Below are positions 1-8,211 of a DNA stretch of 57,019 nt, one piece after another. The DNA lies in the IMG/VR virus record IMGVR_UViG_3300048839_000591, positions 1 to 57,019 of that record; one strand, given 5' to 3'. This DNA comes from a virus. The notes below the pieces were generated by a model. It was not told the DNA's origin, did not search any database, and saw only the letters and a program-made list of their open reading frames with translations. Within the stretch, counting starts at the first letter, position 1; each line of letters opens with the position of its first letter. The translations under genes and the position numbers were made by a program.

Positions 1-141
1 GCCTCAGCCACCGAGTTGTTCCATGAGGCGTTGATGATGTGGACGGCATCGAGGCTGGAGGCCAGGCTATCGACTTCCTCTTTGAGCTGCTTGGTTGCAC
101 CGCCCGCCGCAGCCATGGCTGCGGGCATGCCCTGCTCCATA
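1..141. repeat. Terminal direct repeat, left copy (contig circularity)
   Basis: These 141 bases are repeated at 56879-57019 with a single mismatch (A at 127, C at 57005). The repeat lies inside the tape-measure gene and keeps its reading frame, so joining the ends gives one uninterrupted protein. This looks like the overlap left when a circular or circularly permuted genome is assembled, not a biological terminal repeat. Confidence 0.9.
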
Positions 142-2072
142 CGAGCGATGAATTGCTCAACCCCGACGCCGCCGAAGTCGCTCTTCTGGCCGACCTGGTC
201 GAGCGTCGCGTCAAGTTCTTTCGTTAGTTCACTGATATCACGACGGGTCGCTAAGACCGAATCACGCACGCTGTGAAAGACATCATCGACGCCACTGGCG
301 AGCGCTACTGTCGCGTCCATTGCCTCTTGCGCACCGCGATGCCATTGCTCAGAGGCGGCGAAACTCTTATCAAAGGCTTCCTGTGCGGCATCACCGGCTT
401 CGGTCCAGATGTTTTTCGCTTCGCTCAGGCCACCGAAACCTTTTTCTTTCAGTACCCCCAATGCATTGGTAAAGCCTTCGGCCACCAACCACGTCGATTC
501 GATCATGCCCTTGACGAGGAGAAGGCCGGAGACCGCCCCAGCACCAATTGTCTCGAACGCCTTACCAATAGCTAGAACAGCCGTCGCGGTTGCGGCAGAG
601 ACAGCCGCGATCGTCGCCAGTTTGTCAACTGCCCCATCAAGTCCGCCGGTATCAAGATCAAAGATGTCTCGCAGTACCGCTGCGGTTTGTGGTGCTCGGG
701 CGTTGATCTCATCAAGACTCATGCGCAGGGCAACAAATCCGCCAGCGAGTCCTGCCAGAGCCGTGGTTATGCCCGCGATGGCGATAAATCCCGGCCCACC
801 GACGAGACTCACCACGGTTCCGAGCGCCAGCGCAGCCGGGCCAGCCGCTGCGGAGACCGCCGCGATGCCAGCCGCGAACGCCAGCAAGTCCGGCGATGCT
901 GAAGAGACAAATCCAGCGACGTGTTCTACGGCGCCCCCAATGCGTTCGATTCCTTCGGCTATTCCTGGTTGAAAGGCTTGGAAGAGGGTGATCCCGATGT
1001 CACTGACTTCGTTGCGAAGCATTTGGAGTTGACTGGCCGTTGTCTTATACCGTTGCGCCGCCTCATCAACCAGTGCCGTGTTCTCTTCCCAGGCTTGGCT
1101 ACCAAGCTGGATACTTTCCCGTAACAGGTCACCGGCCCCAGACGCTCGGAGCAACGCATCACGGACGCGAATCTCTTGGAAGCCGAGTTCTTCGAGCACC
1201 GCAAAGACGTTGGTGCCCTCGTCGCTAATGCGTCCCAAGCCTTCGACAAACGTGATGACGGCTGATGCGGCATCCTGCTCGAAGAGCCGGGTGAACTCTG
1301 CCACTGAAAGCCCTGCAACTTCGGCCATCATGCCAAGTTCTTCGGTGCCCGATGCAACCGCGTTGGCCATCTCGATCATCACGCGGGATATCGCCGTGCC
1401 ACCGGCTTGCGCTTCGATGCCGACCGACGAGAGCGCCGTGCCGAAGCCCAGGATTTCCGCTTCGGTCAGGCCAATCTGCGCGCCCGCACCAGCGATGCGC
1501 AGCGCCATCTCAACGATTTCGGCCTCTGTGGTTGCGAAGTTATTGCCGAGCGCCACGACTGATGAGCCGAGCCGGTCAAAGTCCGCTTGGTTCATTTGGG
1601 TGATATTGGCGAGTCGTGCGAGGGCCGTGGCTGCCTGGTCGGATGCCAGGTTCGTGCTATTGCCGAGGTCGACCATCACGCGGGTAAACCCGAGAATGGC
1701 ATCGGTCTGGATACCGAGCTGTCCAGCCGCCTCAGCCACCCCAGCGATTTCGGTCGTCGTCGCTGGAATGGACTTGGCCATGTCACGGATGCCGGTCTCA
1801 AGCCGTGCGAAATCGGCTTCGGTTCCGTCAACCGTCTTGCGGACGCCAGCGAAAGCCGACTCGAAGTCGATTCCAATCTTGGCGACGCCGATGGCCATGC
1901 CTGCCAGCGGAACCGTGAGTCCCGCCGTCATAGCGGCACCGGTGCGAGTCATGCCCTGAGCGGCTTTTTGGGCGAAGGAATTGACCGTGCCGGTCATGCC
2001 TTTGAGCGCGGACTCTGCCTCGCTGGTATCGCCGCCCACCCGGACCATCAGTTGTGCGGCTGTGATGGCCAT
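1..2072 (-). CDS. Tail tape-measure protein, N-terminal part (continues across the contig join)
   Basis: Starts at ATG 2072 with the leader GGAGAGGCAACGG, reads MAITAAQLMVRVGGD and stays open to base 1. It continues in frame at 56878 and stops at 54511, giving about 1479 residues in total. The Ala/Gly-rich amphipathic helices and hydrophobic stretches (for example the LAGLAGGFVAL region) are typical of siphovirus tape measures, which fill the tail tube and fix its length. At about 0.15 nm per residue a tail near 220 nm would be expected (inference). It follows the frameshifted chaperone gene, the canonical order. Confidence 0.93.
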   Translation of the reverse strand, partial: MAITAAQLMVRVGGDTSEAESALKGMTGTVNSFAQKAAQGMTRTGAAMTAGLTVPLAGMAIGVAKIGIDFESAFAGVRKTVDGTEADFARLETGIRDMAKSIPATTTEIAGVAEAAGQLGIQTDAILGFTRVMVDLGNSTNLASDQAATALARLANITQMNQADFDRLGSSVVALGNNFATTEAEIVEMALRIAGAGAQIGLTEAEILGFGTALSSVGIEAQAGGTAISRVMIEMANAVASGTEELGMMAEVAGLSVAEFTRLFEQDAASAVITFVEGLGRISDEGTNVFAVLEELGFQEIRVRDALLRASGAGDLLRESIQLGSQAWEENTALVDEAAQRYKTTASQLQMLRNEVSDIGITLFQAFQPGIAEGIERIGGAVEHVAGFVSSASPDLLAFAAGIAAVSAAAGPAALALGTVVSLVGGPGFIAIAGITTALAGLAGGFVALRMSLDEINARAPQTAAVLRDIFDLDTGGLDGAVDKLATIAAVSAATATAVLAIGKAFETIGAGAVSGLLLVKGMIESTWLVAEGFTNALGVLKEKGFGGLSEAKNIWTEAGDAAQEAFDKSFAASEQWHRGAQEAMDATVALASGVDDVFHSVRDSVLATRRDISELTKELDATLDQVGQKSDFGGVGVEQFIARMEQGMPAAMAAAGGATKQLKEEVDSLASSLDAVHIINASWNNSVAE

Positions 2073-2084
2073 CCGTTGCCTCTC

Positions 2085-2635
2085 CTAGCGCCGCCGTCCT
2101 CTGGCTTTCGCTTTCGCCTCAGCCTTGCGTCGTTCGCTGCGTTCGTAGGCCGCCTCGGCGCTCATCGACTCACCAGCCCAGGCGCGCCAGACCAGCGGCT
2201 GTTCGGCCAGTTCCCACGGAGGCACCCCCAGGTATTTGGCCTGCTTGATCAGTGCGTACCATTCCGGGCACGTACCGATGCCGCCGTTCGACGCGAGCCA
2301 TTGGCGGAGCTCGCGTCCCTGGCGTTTGGGTTCTGGTTGTCTCCAATGGCGCGGGTGATAATCCCCATCACGCCCAGCCCCAGCGCACCGATCGTCTGCG
2401 CATTGACCGGCAGGGGCTTCTCCTTCTCATCCAGCACGTCCCACTGGACAATCAGTTCAGCCAGCAGTTCGGCACTGGCGGCAATCGAACCCTCATCGGT
2501 CTGTGCTTCTTTCAAGCGACGTTCGAGTTCCACCGTGAACTTGTTGGGGTCATAGGTCACGTTCAGCGTGTCCTCGCCAAACGGGATACTGATGCGCTCT
2601 TTGCCCACGACGAGTGCGGCAACCGAAATTGGCAT
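2085..2635 (-). CDS. Tail assembly chaperone, -1 frameshift product (gpGT-like)
   Basis: A -1 shift at the heptamer C CCA AAC (bases 2330-2324, minus strand) joins the first 104 codons of the short chaperone to a second frame ending at TAG 2085. The product is about 183 residues. The second frame carries the motif PPWELAEQPLVWRAW and a basic Ala/Lys/Arg tail, like the T-part of phage chaperones. It has no start codon or ribosome site of its own, which supports programmed frameshifting as in lambda G/GT. Slippage efficiency cannot be read from the sequence. Confidence 0.85.
2249..2635 (-). CDS. Tail assembly chaperone, short form (gpG-like)
   Basis: A 128-residue protein starting MPISVAALVVGKERIS at ATG 2635, with GGGGAG just upstream. 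It lies between the tail-tube and tape-measure genes, the invariant place of siphovirus tail chaperones, which coat the tape measure during tail assembly. The frame ends at 2249 with a low-complexity tail that is read only if no frameshift happens at the slippery site near codon 103. A longer in-frame extension upstream to 2917 is a shadow of the tail-tube gene. Confidence 0.85.
   Translation of the reverse strand: MPISVAALVVGKERISIPFGEDTLNVTYDPNKFTVELERRLKEAQTDEGSIAASAELLAELIVQWDVLDEKEKPLPVNAQTIGALGLGVMGIITRAIGDNQNPNARDASSANGSRRTAASVRARNGTH
2324..2330 (-). promoter_or_regulatory. Programmed -1 ribosomal slippery site CCCAAAC
   Basis: The minus-strand heptamer fits X XXY YYZ exactly in the chaperone zero frame (AAC CCA AAC). 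It lies where the second frame starts to show tail-chaperone character. Confidence 0.85.
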
Positions 2636-2657
2636 GCGGGACTCCCCTCTCTGCGGT

Positions 2658-3650
2658 CTAGTAGCCGCTCTGCTCGTTGACCACGCGAATCGAATAGGCT
2701 TTGCCCCAGTCGGCATCCTCGACAATCGCCAGCGACCAGGAGGCGACCGCCAGTTCCTGCACGTCTTCCATGGATGGCGCTTCCGAGACCTGCAACGCCG
2801 CGTCAATGCGCAGCGAGAAGGCACTGCCCCCGACCGTGGTCCCGCCGATGGCTTCAGCCCGCACGAACTTGGTCGCACCGGCGCGCATGGTGTCGAACAT
2901 GCCCATGCCCACGTCATCGGCCCCGAGCTGCAGCGTGGCGTTCACCGCCACCTCTTGTGATTCGATGGTGGTGGCGTAGGAGTCGAGCGCGCTGTTGATC
3001 GGCCAGATGGCCGCATGACGCCCGGAAATGCTGAAGGTGTAGTTGAAGTCACGGGTCAGCTTGGTGGTTCCCAGCGATGCGGAATCGTCATCGAGGTAGA
3101 CATCCCACTGGCTGGGCAGAATCGGCACGAGGTCAAGCAACTCCGGGTTGCTGGTGAGCGCCGTACCGGTGACCAACGCACGGCCCAGCATCGCGCCGGT
3201 GATGCTCGAATCCTCACGCGAGACCGTAATCTCGAAGTCGGTGAAGATACCGCCGGTAAAGAGGTCTGCCCGGTCAGAGTCACCGCGCTGGACGGTGAAC
3301 GTGTTGAAGGTATCAGCGGCGGTGTTGTTGGACTCGAACGTGTAGGCGTAGGCCGTCCCGGCTGCCGTGGTGCCGAACCCAACAGCGGTCCCGGCATTGA
3401 TGATGGACGATAGGGGGTAGATGATTTCGGTATAGGTGGGTTCGCCCTCGACACTCGCTTGCATCCACTCACGATTGAGTGCCGTCAGTGCCGCGTATTT
3501 CTGCCCTGCGGGGCGAAAGGTGTCAATCTCGGCCTGGGGCTCGAACATGATGGACATCGAGCGCAGACGGCGATTCGCCGCCGCTTCCGTGCCCGCAGTT
3601 CCTTCGATTCCGACCTGGGTAACCTGGTATACCGCTGCGTGATCAGCCAT
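2658..3650 (-). CDS. Major tail tube protein
   Basis: A 330-residue protein starting MADHAAVYQVTQVGIEG at ATG 3650, preceded by AGGAGG. Its place directly upstream of the chaperone/tape-measure pair, its length and its beta-rich composition (FNTFTVQRGDSD, DFEITVSREDSS) fit a siphovirus tail tube subunit that polymerises around the tape measure. An intrinsic-terminator-like hairpin lies only about 20 bases upstream of its ribosome site, so its expression may depend on read-through or a nearby promoter. Confidence 0.85.
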   Translation of the reverse strand: MADHAAVYQVTQVGIEGTAGTEAAANRRLRSMSIMFEPQAEIDTFRPAGQKYAALTALNREWMQASVEGEPTYTEIIYPLSSIINAGTAVGFGTTAAGTAYAYTFESNNTAADTFNTFTVQRGDSDRADLFTGGIFTDFEITVSREDSSITGAMLGRALVTGTALTSNPELLDLVPILPSQWDVYLDDDSASLGTTKLTRDFNYTFSISGRHAAIWPINSALDSYATTIESQEVAVNATLQLGADDVGMGMFDTMRAGATKFVRAEAIGGTTVGGSAFSLRIDAALQVSEAPSMEDVQELAVASWSLAIVEDADWGKAYSIRVVNEQSGY

Positions 3651-3671
3651 GTGATGAGCCTCCTAGAAACG

Positions 3672-3702
3672 AAAACGCCCGCCTCATTGCTGAAGCGGGC
3701 GC
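3672..3702 (-). terminator. Intrinsic-terminator-like hairpin before tail tube gene
   Basis: On the minus strand a CGCCCGC/GCGGGCG stem is followed by TTTTCGTTT. It sits between a small gene and the tail tube gene in the same direction, so it would limit rather than end late transcription. Confidence 0.75.
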
Positions 3703-3754
3703 TCGCGCGGCGGCTCACCTAGTCATCAGGCGCGGCACGAATCCGTGCGGAGCC

Positions 3755-3862
3755 TTACTTGCTATTGGCTATATTATAACGCTTTTCGATTGCGCGCAGA
3801 ACAAGAAGAAGCCCACGCCGAATCTCTAGCCAGAACTCCCGGTCGCGCGTCTCGGCATCCAT
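3755..3862 (-). CDS. Small conserved phage protein (35 aa)
   Basis: ATG 3862 to TAA 3755 encodes MDAETRDREFWLEIRRGLLL and onward to NIANSK. Short proteins with the pattern E-x-W-x-x-(V/I)-R-x-x-L-L-x-(I/L)-x-x-A-I-E are frequent among siphovirus structural genes (recollection, not searched). It lies in the gap between the tail terminator and tail tube genes. A TATAAT match at 3776-3771 falls inside its 3' end and could be a -10 element for the downstream tail genes. Confidence 0.6.
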   Translation of the reverse strand: MDAETRDREFWLEIRRGLLLVLRAIEKRYNIANSK

Positions 3863-3863
3863 G

Positions 3864-4286
3864 TTAGGAATCGGTCGCATAGACACGGTAGATACCGCCT
3901 AACTCGTAGTAGGTGATGCCGTCTTGCTGGTAGACGTTGCGGAATGGGTTGTCACGTGTCGAAGCCAGCACTTGGCCGCCGACGATGGTCCCGGATGTCT
4001 TGTGGAGCTGGGTGTGTATCCGGTCAGCGTAGCCTTCGAGCGGCTGAAATGAGGGGCGGCCACTCCGAAACTCCTGCACCGCCACCACGACGTAGAGCAG
4101 GTTGCTCATGATGATGTAGGCACCGACGCCGGCCTGGGAATCGGTGTTCGAGAGCGCCCGGAATTGCACGAGCGGGAAACTCTCGCCCTCCGGCACCACA
4201 TGACCGTAAATGCCGAGCGCAGCAAGGGTGCTATCGGCTTCGAGTTGAGAATAGAGCCAGGTGTCACCGACGAACAGTTCTGTCAT
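3864..4286 (-). CDS. Tail terminator / tail completion protein
   Basis: A 140-residue protein beginning MTELFVGDTWLYSQLEADS. Length, position between a gp10-like neck protein and the tail tube, and the sequence style (VVPEGESFPLVQFRAL, GYADRIHTQLHKTSGT) fit the DUF3168/gpU-like tail-terminator group that caps the tail tube. It overlaps the preceding gene by four bases (ATGA). Assignment is by position and resemblance, not search. Confidence 0.7.
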   Translation of the reverse strand: MTELFVGDTWLYSQLEADSTLAALGIYGHVVPEGESFPLVQFRALSNTDSQAGVGAYIIMSNLLYVVVAVQEFRSGRPSFQPLEGYADRIHTQLHKTSGTIVGGQVLASTRDNPFRNVYQQDGITYYELGGIYRVYATDS

Positions 4287-4627
4287 GCAATCAACGCTTC
4301 CAGTTGCTTGTAGGCGGCGATAAACGGCGCGCGGTTTTCCTCAGCCGCTGGAATCAGCATGCCGAGCGCGCTGATGTGGACGGTGCCGAACTCGTGAAAG
4401 ATGTGGTAGAAGACGCTGTTATAGATAATCCAGGTGGTGGCATCGAGTTGTTCGACGACGTAGCCGCCCTTCATCGCGCCGGTATCGACGCGGGTGGTGC
4501 GGTCGATCGCGCCCCGCTGGATATCGAAGGCTGTCTTGCGATTGATTTGGTCCGCTGCTTTGGGCAGCCGTGCGGCGATCGCAGGCAGCTTGTTATAGCT
4601 AATGCTGACGGTGGTTTTCAGCGCCAT
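4283..4627 (-). CDS. HK97 gp10-like neck / head-tail protein
   Basis: A 114-residue protein. The block VDTGAMKGGY followed by YHIFHEFGTVHISALGMLIP is the hallmark of HK97-gp10-family proteins (R/DTG...xEFGT...P). These take part in joining head to tail. The stop and start of its neighbours overlap (TAATG and ATGA), so it is coupled to both. Confidence 0.85.
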   Translation of the reverse strand: MALKTTVSISYNKLPAIAARLPKAADQINRKTAFDIQRGAIDRTTRVDTGAMKGGYVVEQLDATTWIIYNSVFYHIFHEFGTVHISALGMLIPAAEENRAPFIAAYKQLEALIA

Positions 4628-4992
4628 TACTCGCTCACCATCGCAATCACTCGCGTGCTCAGTTCCCAGGAGCGGGGAGCCAACGGCGCCACAATCTCAT
4701 AGGTCACGCCGTCGGAGACGATGCGGTCGGTCGATTCGATATCGGTCTCGGCTGGGAAGGTGATAATCCAGTTCGATTCCATGCCGCTTTGCCCGGCCAC
4801 GACCGGCTCATTCGGGCGGAGCATGCTGGGAGAGACGCGACAAGCCACGGTGCCCGCCGGTGAGACACTGCCACTGATCCAGCCACCCGCGCCGTCGGAC
4901 GTGCCCGCGCTCATGCGGTTGATGACGCAGGTCGAGGGCAACGAGTCGTCGAGCGTGCCACGCATGGCGGCGATTTCGGCGTCAGTTAGCAT
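4627..4992 (-). CDS. Head closure / head-tail joining protein
   Basis: About 121 residues from ATG 4992 (MLTDAEIAAMRGTL), which has GGGGGC close upstream and overlaps the end of the glycosyltransferase gene. An upstream GTG at 5007 is an alternative start. Its middle (CRVSPSMLRPNEPVVAGQ, WIITFPAETDIESTDRIV) and its place before the gp10-like gene fit small head-closure proteins of siphoviruses. It is the first structural gene after the cargo island. Confidence 0.65.
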   Translation of the reverse strand: MLTDAEIAAMRGTLDDSLPSTCVINRMSAGTSDGAGGWISGSVSPAGTVACRVSPSMLRPNEPVVAGQSGMESNWIITFPAETDIESTDRIVSDGVTYEIVAPLAPRSWELSTRVIAMVSE

Positions 4993-5668
4993 GGAGCCCC
5001 CATTCACGCATCACGGTTTCCGCAGGGATTCGGTCAGGTCGAAGGTGCGATTGATTCCCCCATGCGCTGACATCAGGGGCTGAATGTGTTGCCAGGTCCA
5101 TCTGCACAAGCTGATAGCCCAGCGCACGAAGCTGTTGACTGGCATGGAGGTCTTCACCCGGACTGCGCTGCGGTATCACGTCACGAATCACCGGCCAGTC
5201 ACGGGCACGAAACGTCCAACTGGCAGACGGGACGCTATCTCTGACCAACGCCTTCTCACCACCAACCTCGACCATCGCACGCACTTGGTTCCAACTACTC
5301 CATAAATCCTCGATGAACAGCCCAGCCAGAATGATTTCGTCCGACGCCGCGCCCCAGAACGCCTCCAGCCGTGGCAGCCAGCCGTCTTTGTAGGTGATGT
5401 CATCAGCGCTGAAGACGACGATATCCGGACCGGATTCCAGCGCCGCTTCGATGGCGCGAATCAGCCCGTACCACATGGCGCTGTTGCGGTTGTCGACGAT
5501 GCCGCGTGGGCAGTCGCGAACCAGTTTGTCGGTCATGTCAACCGAACCGTTTGTGAGCACGATAGGCTCAATCCCCGCCGCTCGGATAGACGAGAGCGTC
5601 GATGCCAGGTAGCCGGCGCGTCCGGTCTTGATGGCGTTGAATGTCAACACGGCAGCTTCGATGGTCAC
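4982..5668 (-). CDS. GT-A fold glycosyltransferase (GT2-like)
   Basis: About 228 residues. The start is most likely GTG 5668 (VTIEAAVLTFNA), which overlaps the previous stop as GTGA, the common pattern here. VVFSADDITYKDGW holds an acidic cluster where GT-A enzymes have the metal-binding DxD-like motif, and PGEDLHASQQLRALGY resembles the ED motif before the C-terminal helix. It presumably moves a nucleotide sugar onto an acceptor; donor and acceptor cannot be read from the sequence. Confidence 0.75.
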   Translation of the reverse strand: MTIEAAVLTFNAIKTGRAGYLASTLSSIRAAGIEPIVLTNGSVDMTDKLVRDCPRGIVDNRNSAMWYGLIRAIEAALESGPDIVVFSADDITYKDGWLPRLEAFWGAASDEIILAGLFIEDLWSSWNQVRAMVEVGGEKALVRDSVPSASWTFRARDWPVIRDVIPQRSPGEDLHASQQLRALGYQLVQMDLATHSAPDVSAWGNQSHLRPDRIPAETVMREWGLHAN

Positions 5669-6708
5669 AGCACCCGCTCCACATCCTGAACCCAAGCCAC
5701 CATAAAGTCACGCGCTTGCCTCGGTAGATACTCCCAGTAGGCCATATGCGCGACGAGGATGCGCAGCTTGCCGAGAATCGTGTCGGAGGCCAGTGGATAG
5801 ACCGTTTTCAAGTCAGACACGAACCGCTCGGTATGCCGCATGCCCCACATCTCGGCCTCGAGGTCGGCTAACAGGTCATGCTCGTGGCGTTCCTGCCGCA
5901 CGAATGGCTGGCCAAAGGCGACGTGATAATCCGTCTCTTGAAGTACTCTTTGTGCGATGTATGAGCCAAAAATATCGTCATACCTTCCGATGCCGGGCGG
6001 TAGGAGCATCAGTGGCGCGAGTTCACGACTATAGGCCGTATTCTGGCTGTTGATCGGGCTCCAGGCTGTCTTCGGATTGATGGCGGTGCCATTCCATGAC
6101 AGTTCACCGTAATGAGCAACGTGAGGAAGTGAGTCCATCCGCTCGGTAGCGTTGATATCGGGATCATCATGAATCAGTCCGGTGGCGATGCCAGCACGTA
6201 CAGTCCGACCAATCAAGTCTGGTTGCTGTTGTCCGAACTGCCAGCGTTGTCCATCTCGAAGACTGTAAGGGAAACCACGAGCATAATAGCTATCTGGCTC
6301 TGCCCAGCCGCCCACATTGAACCAACCATGGGGGTAGGTGTATTGATGGGCTGGCATCGGATTGGACAGCATCATCTCAATCTGCGTGAAGTAGTCTTGG
6401 CGTTCAGGAATGTTATCCGTATCCACCGTCACGATAATGTCAGCACCGCTCTTGATAGCCTCTAGGATCGCGATATTCCGCCGCTGGATGCTCTTCCAGC
6501 CAATCACGTCCGAACAGGCATAGCCGAGCGCTTCCTGCTCTTGTGGAGCGATGTAGCGCGCACCGATGCCGGTACAGAAGTCGGCTATCTCGGACTGTGG
6601 CCCGTTCACGTCGCCCGCCACGATGATGTCAACATCCGGGCCGATGCGCCGGTACTCGGCGAGAACGTGCGGCACATGGACGGTAGTACTGACTAAGCAG
6701 ATGTTCAT
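5665..6708 (-). CDS. STELLO/GT75-like glycosyltransferase
   Basis: A 347-residue protein starting MNICLVSTTVHVPHVLAEY. IIVTVDTDNIPE supplies a DxD motif. The blocks GWFNVGGWAEPDSYYARGFP, INSQNTAYSRELAPLM and GIGRYDDIFGSYIAQR resemble the STELLO/DUF288 family, related to reversibly glycosylated polypeptides (GT75). It is likely a cytoplasmic sugar transferase or mutase-like enzyme. It is coupled to both neighbours in the sugar island. Confidence 0.75.
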   Translation of the reverse strand: MNICLVSTTVHVPHVLAEYRRIGPDVDIIVAGDVNGPQSEIADFCTGIGARYIAPQEQEALGYACSDVIGWKSIQRRNIAILEAIKSGADIIVTVDTDNIPERQDYFTQIEMMLSNPMPAHQYTYPHGWFNVGGWAEPDSYYARGFPYSLRDGQRWQFGQQQPDLIGRTVRAGIATGLIHDDPDINATERMDSLPHVAHYGELSWNGTAINPKTAWSPINSQNTAYSRELAPLMLLPPGIGRYDDIFGSYIAQRVLQETDYHVAFGQPFVRQERHEHDLLADLEAEMWGMRHTERFVSDLKTVYPLASDTILGKLRILVAHMAYWEYLPRQARDFMVAWVQDVERVL

Positions 6709-7001
6709 TCAGTTTCGCCTCGATACGCAGCAATCGCTTCTTGAACACGATCTTCGCCACTATCGGCAGAATCCCACCACTCAACGGCATGCCAGATGTT
6801 TCGTAACCGTTCCTGACGTGTTTCAATACGGACCTTGGCTTGACGGATAATCAGGAGCACTTCTTCCGTTTCACGGGCAGCATCTTCGGCATAGCCAAGC
6901 CCAGCTAGGCGCTCAGCCATTTGCTCGATTTCGGCCTCCATAGTGAAGAGGCCCATATCGCAGTCTTTGGCGAACAAATAGTTGTAACTTCCCCCGCTCA
7001 C
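6705..7001 (-). CDS. Small conserved protein with SGGSYNYL N-terminus
   Basis: 98 residues, MSGGSYNYLFAKDCDMG, then a charged helical region and WHAVEWWDSADSGEDRVQEA. Small proteins starting SGGSYxYL are widespread in phages and bacteria with no known function. It overlaps both neighbours by four bases. Confidence 0.7.
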   Translation of the reverse strand: MSGGSYNYLFAKDCDMGLFTMEAEIEQMAERLAGLGYAEDAARETEEVLLIIRQAKVRIETRQERLRNIWHAVEWWDSADSGEDRVQEAIAAYRGETE

Positions 7002-8011
7002 GCTGCCACCTTTCGCGCGGCGACCTGCTTAGCGATCCAGCGGTAGGTCGGCTTGAGTCCATCACGCAGGCTGGTCGTTGGCTCCCAGCCAAGCACCTCA
7101 CGGCAGAGCGAATTGTCGGAGTTGCGCCCACGGACGCCCTGCGGCTTGCTCAGGTCATGGCGAATCTCAATCTCGACCTTGGCCCACGCTGCGACCAATC
7201 GTGTCAGATTGTTGATGGTCGTGAGTTCGTCACTGCCGATGTTCAGCGGTTCAGCATAGTCGGACTGCATCAGGCGATAGATGCCTTCAACGGTGTCATC
7301 AACGTAGGTGAAGGAACGGGTTTGCTCACCGTCGCCCCAGACTTCAATTGAGATGCTATCGGTCGTGAATCCGAACTCAGCCCCGGTCATTGCAATCAGT
7401 TTCGCCGTTGCCACCTTGCGGCAAATAGCCGCTGGGGCCTTCTCACGGCCACCGTCCCAGGTGCCCATCGGGCCGTAACTGTTATGTAAGCGGGCGATGC
7501 GCGTCTCTAGCCCGTACTGTTCGCGGTAGTAGTGGCACGCCCGCTCGTGAATTAGCTTCTGCCAACCATAGGCATCCTCAGCAGGGTCGGCAGGCATCAC
7601 CATATGCTCAGCAAGTGGCGTCACGTCGGGGCGGTCCTGTAGATACTGGGGATAGACCACGGCGCTACTCGTGAACAGGTAGCGCTTGACGGCACAGAGG
7701 CGGGCCGCTTCGAGCATGTTGGAGTTGACCAGCAGGTTGTTGCGCATGATGTCGGCATGATGGCCCTGGTGGATGAATCCAAGTCCGCCCATCTCAGCAG
7801 CCAGGTCGTACACCTCATCGACGCCCTGGCAGACGCGGATGCACGCGCTCATGTGGCGCAAGTCGAGCAAATAGAACGCATCGGCAGCGGTGGCGCCGAA
7901 CTCGGGATACTTCAGGTCGGCCCCGATGACGTGGTAGCCCCGCGCCTTGAGATAGCGCACGAGATGCGAACCGATGAAGCCGCCTGCGCCGGTCACGAGT
8001 GCTGTGGTCAT
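6998..8011 (-). CDS. GDP-mannose 3',5'-epimerase-like short-chain dehydrogenase
   Basis: 337 residues with a Rossmann TGAGGFIGSH (7-16), MGGLGFIHQ (74-82), the Y148-GWQ-K152 dyad, GTWDGGREKAPAAICRK (183-199) and GVRGRNSDN (292-300). These blocks match plant-type GDP-mannose 3',5'-epimerase, which makes GDP-L-galactose from GDP-D-mannose. The acid/base Lys appears kept (K191). The catalytic Cys of the family's SSACIYP block is Val here (SSAVVYP, V118), so the chemistry may differ. It probably supplies a nucleotide sugar to the neighbouring transferases. Confidence 0.85.
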   Translation of the reverse strand: MTTALVTGAGGFIGSHLVRYLKARGYHVIGADLKYPEFGATAADAFYLLDLRHMSACIRVCQGVDEVYDLAAEMGGLGFIHQGHHADIMRNNLLVNSNMLEAARLCAVKRYLFTSSAVVYPQYLQDRPDVTPLAEHMVMPADPAEDAYGWQKLIHERACHYYREQYGLETRIARLHNSYGPMGTWDGGREKAPAAICRKVATAKLIAMTGAEFGFTTDSISIEVWGDGEQTRSFTYVDDTVEGIYRLMQSDYAEPLNIGSDELTTINNLTRLVAAWAKVEIEIRHDLSKPQGVRGRNSDNSLCREVLGWEPTTSLRDGLKPTYRWIAKQVAARKVAA

Positions 8012-8211
8012 TTGCTTCCACCTTGGGTCATGCCGCGAACCGACTCTGCGAGGAACGTGCGAGCGAGTTCGAATGCTTGTGCGTTAGAGAATCCCTGACT
8101 AAGCGCTTGTTGCCGAACCAAGGCAAGCACGCCAATGAAGTTAGCGATGGCTTCTGTCTGCTGGTCACTATTCGCGATACCAAACAGATTCTTCAATTCG
8201 TCGTCTTTCAC
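8008..8211 (-). CDS. Small helical protein of unknown function
   Basis: 67 residues, MKDDELKNLFGIANSDQQTE, predominantly helical, with no catalytic or binding motif that I can see. It overlaps the preceding glycosyltransferase and the following epimerase gene by ATGA, so it is translated with the sugar genes. Confidence 0.65.
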   Translation of the reverse strand: MKDDELKNLFGIANSDQQTEAIANFIGVLALVRQQALSQGFSNAQAFELARTFLAESVRGMTQGGSK

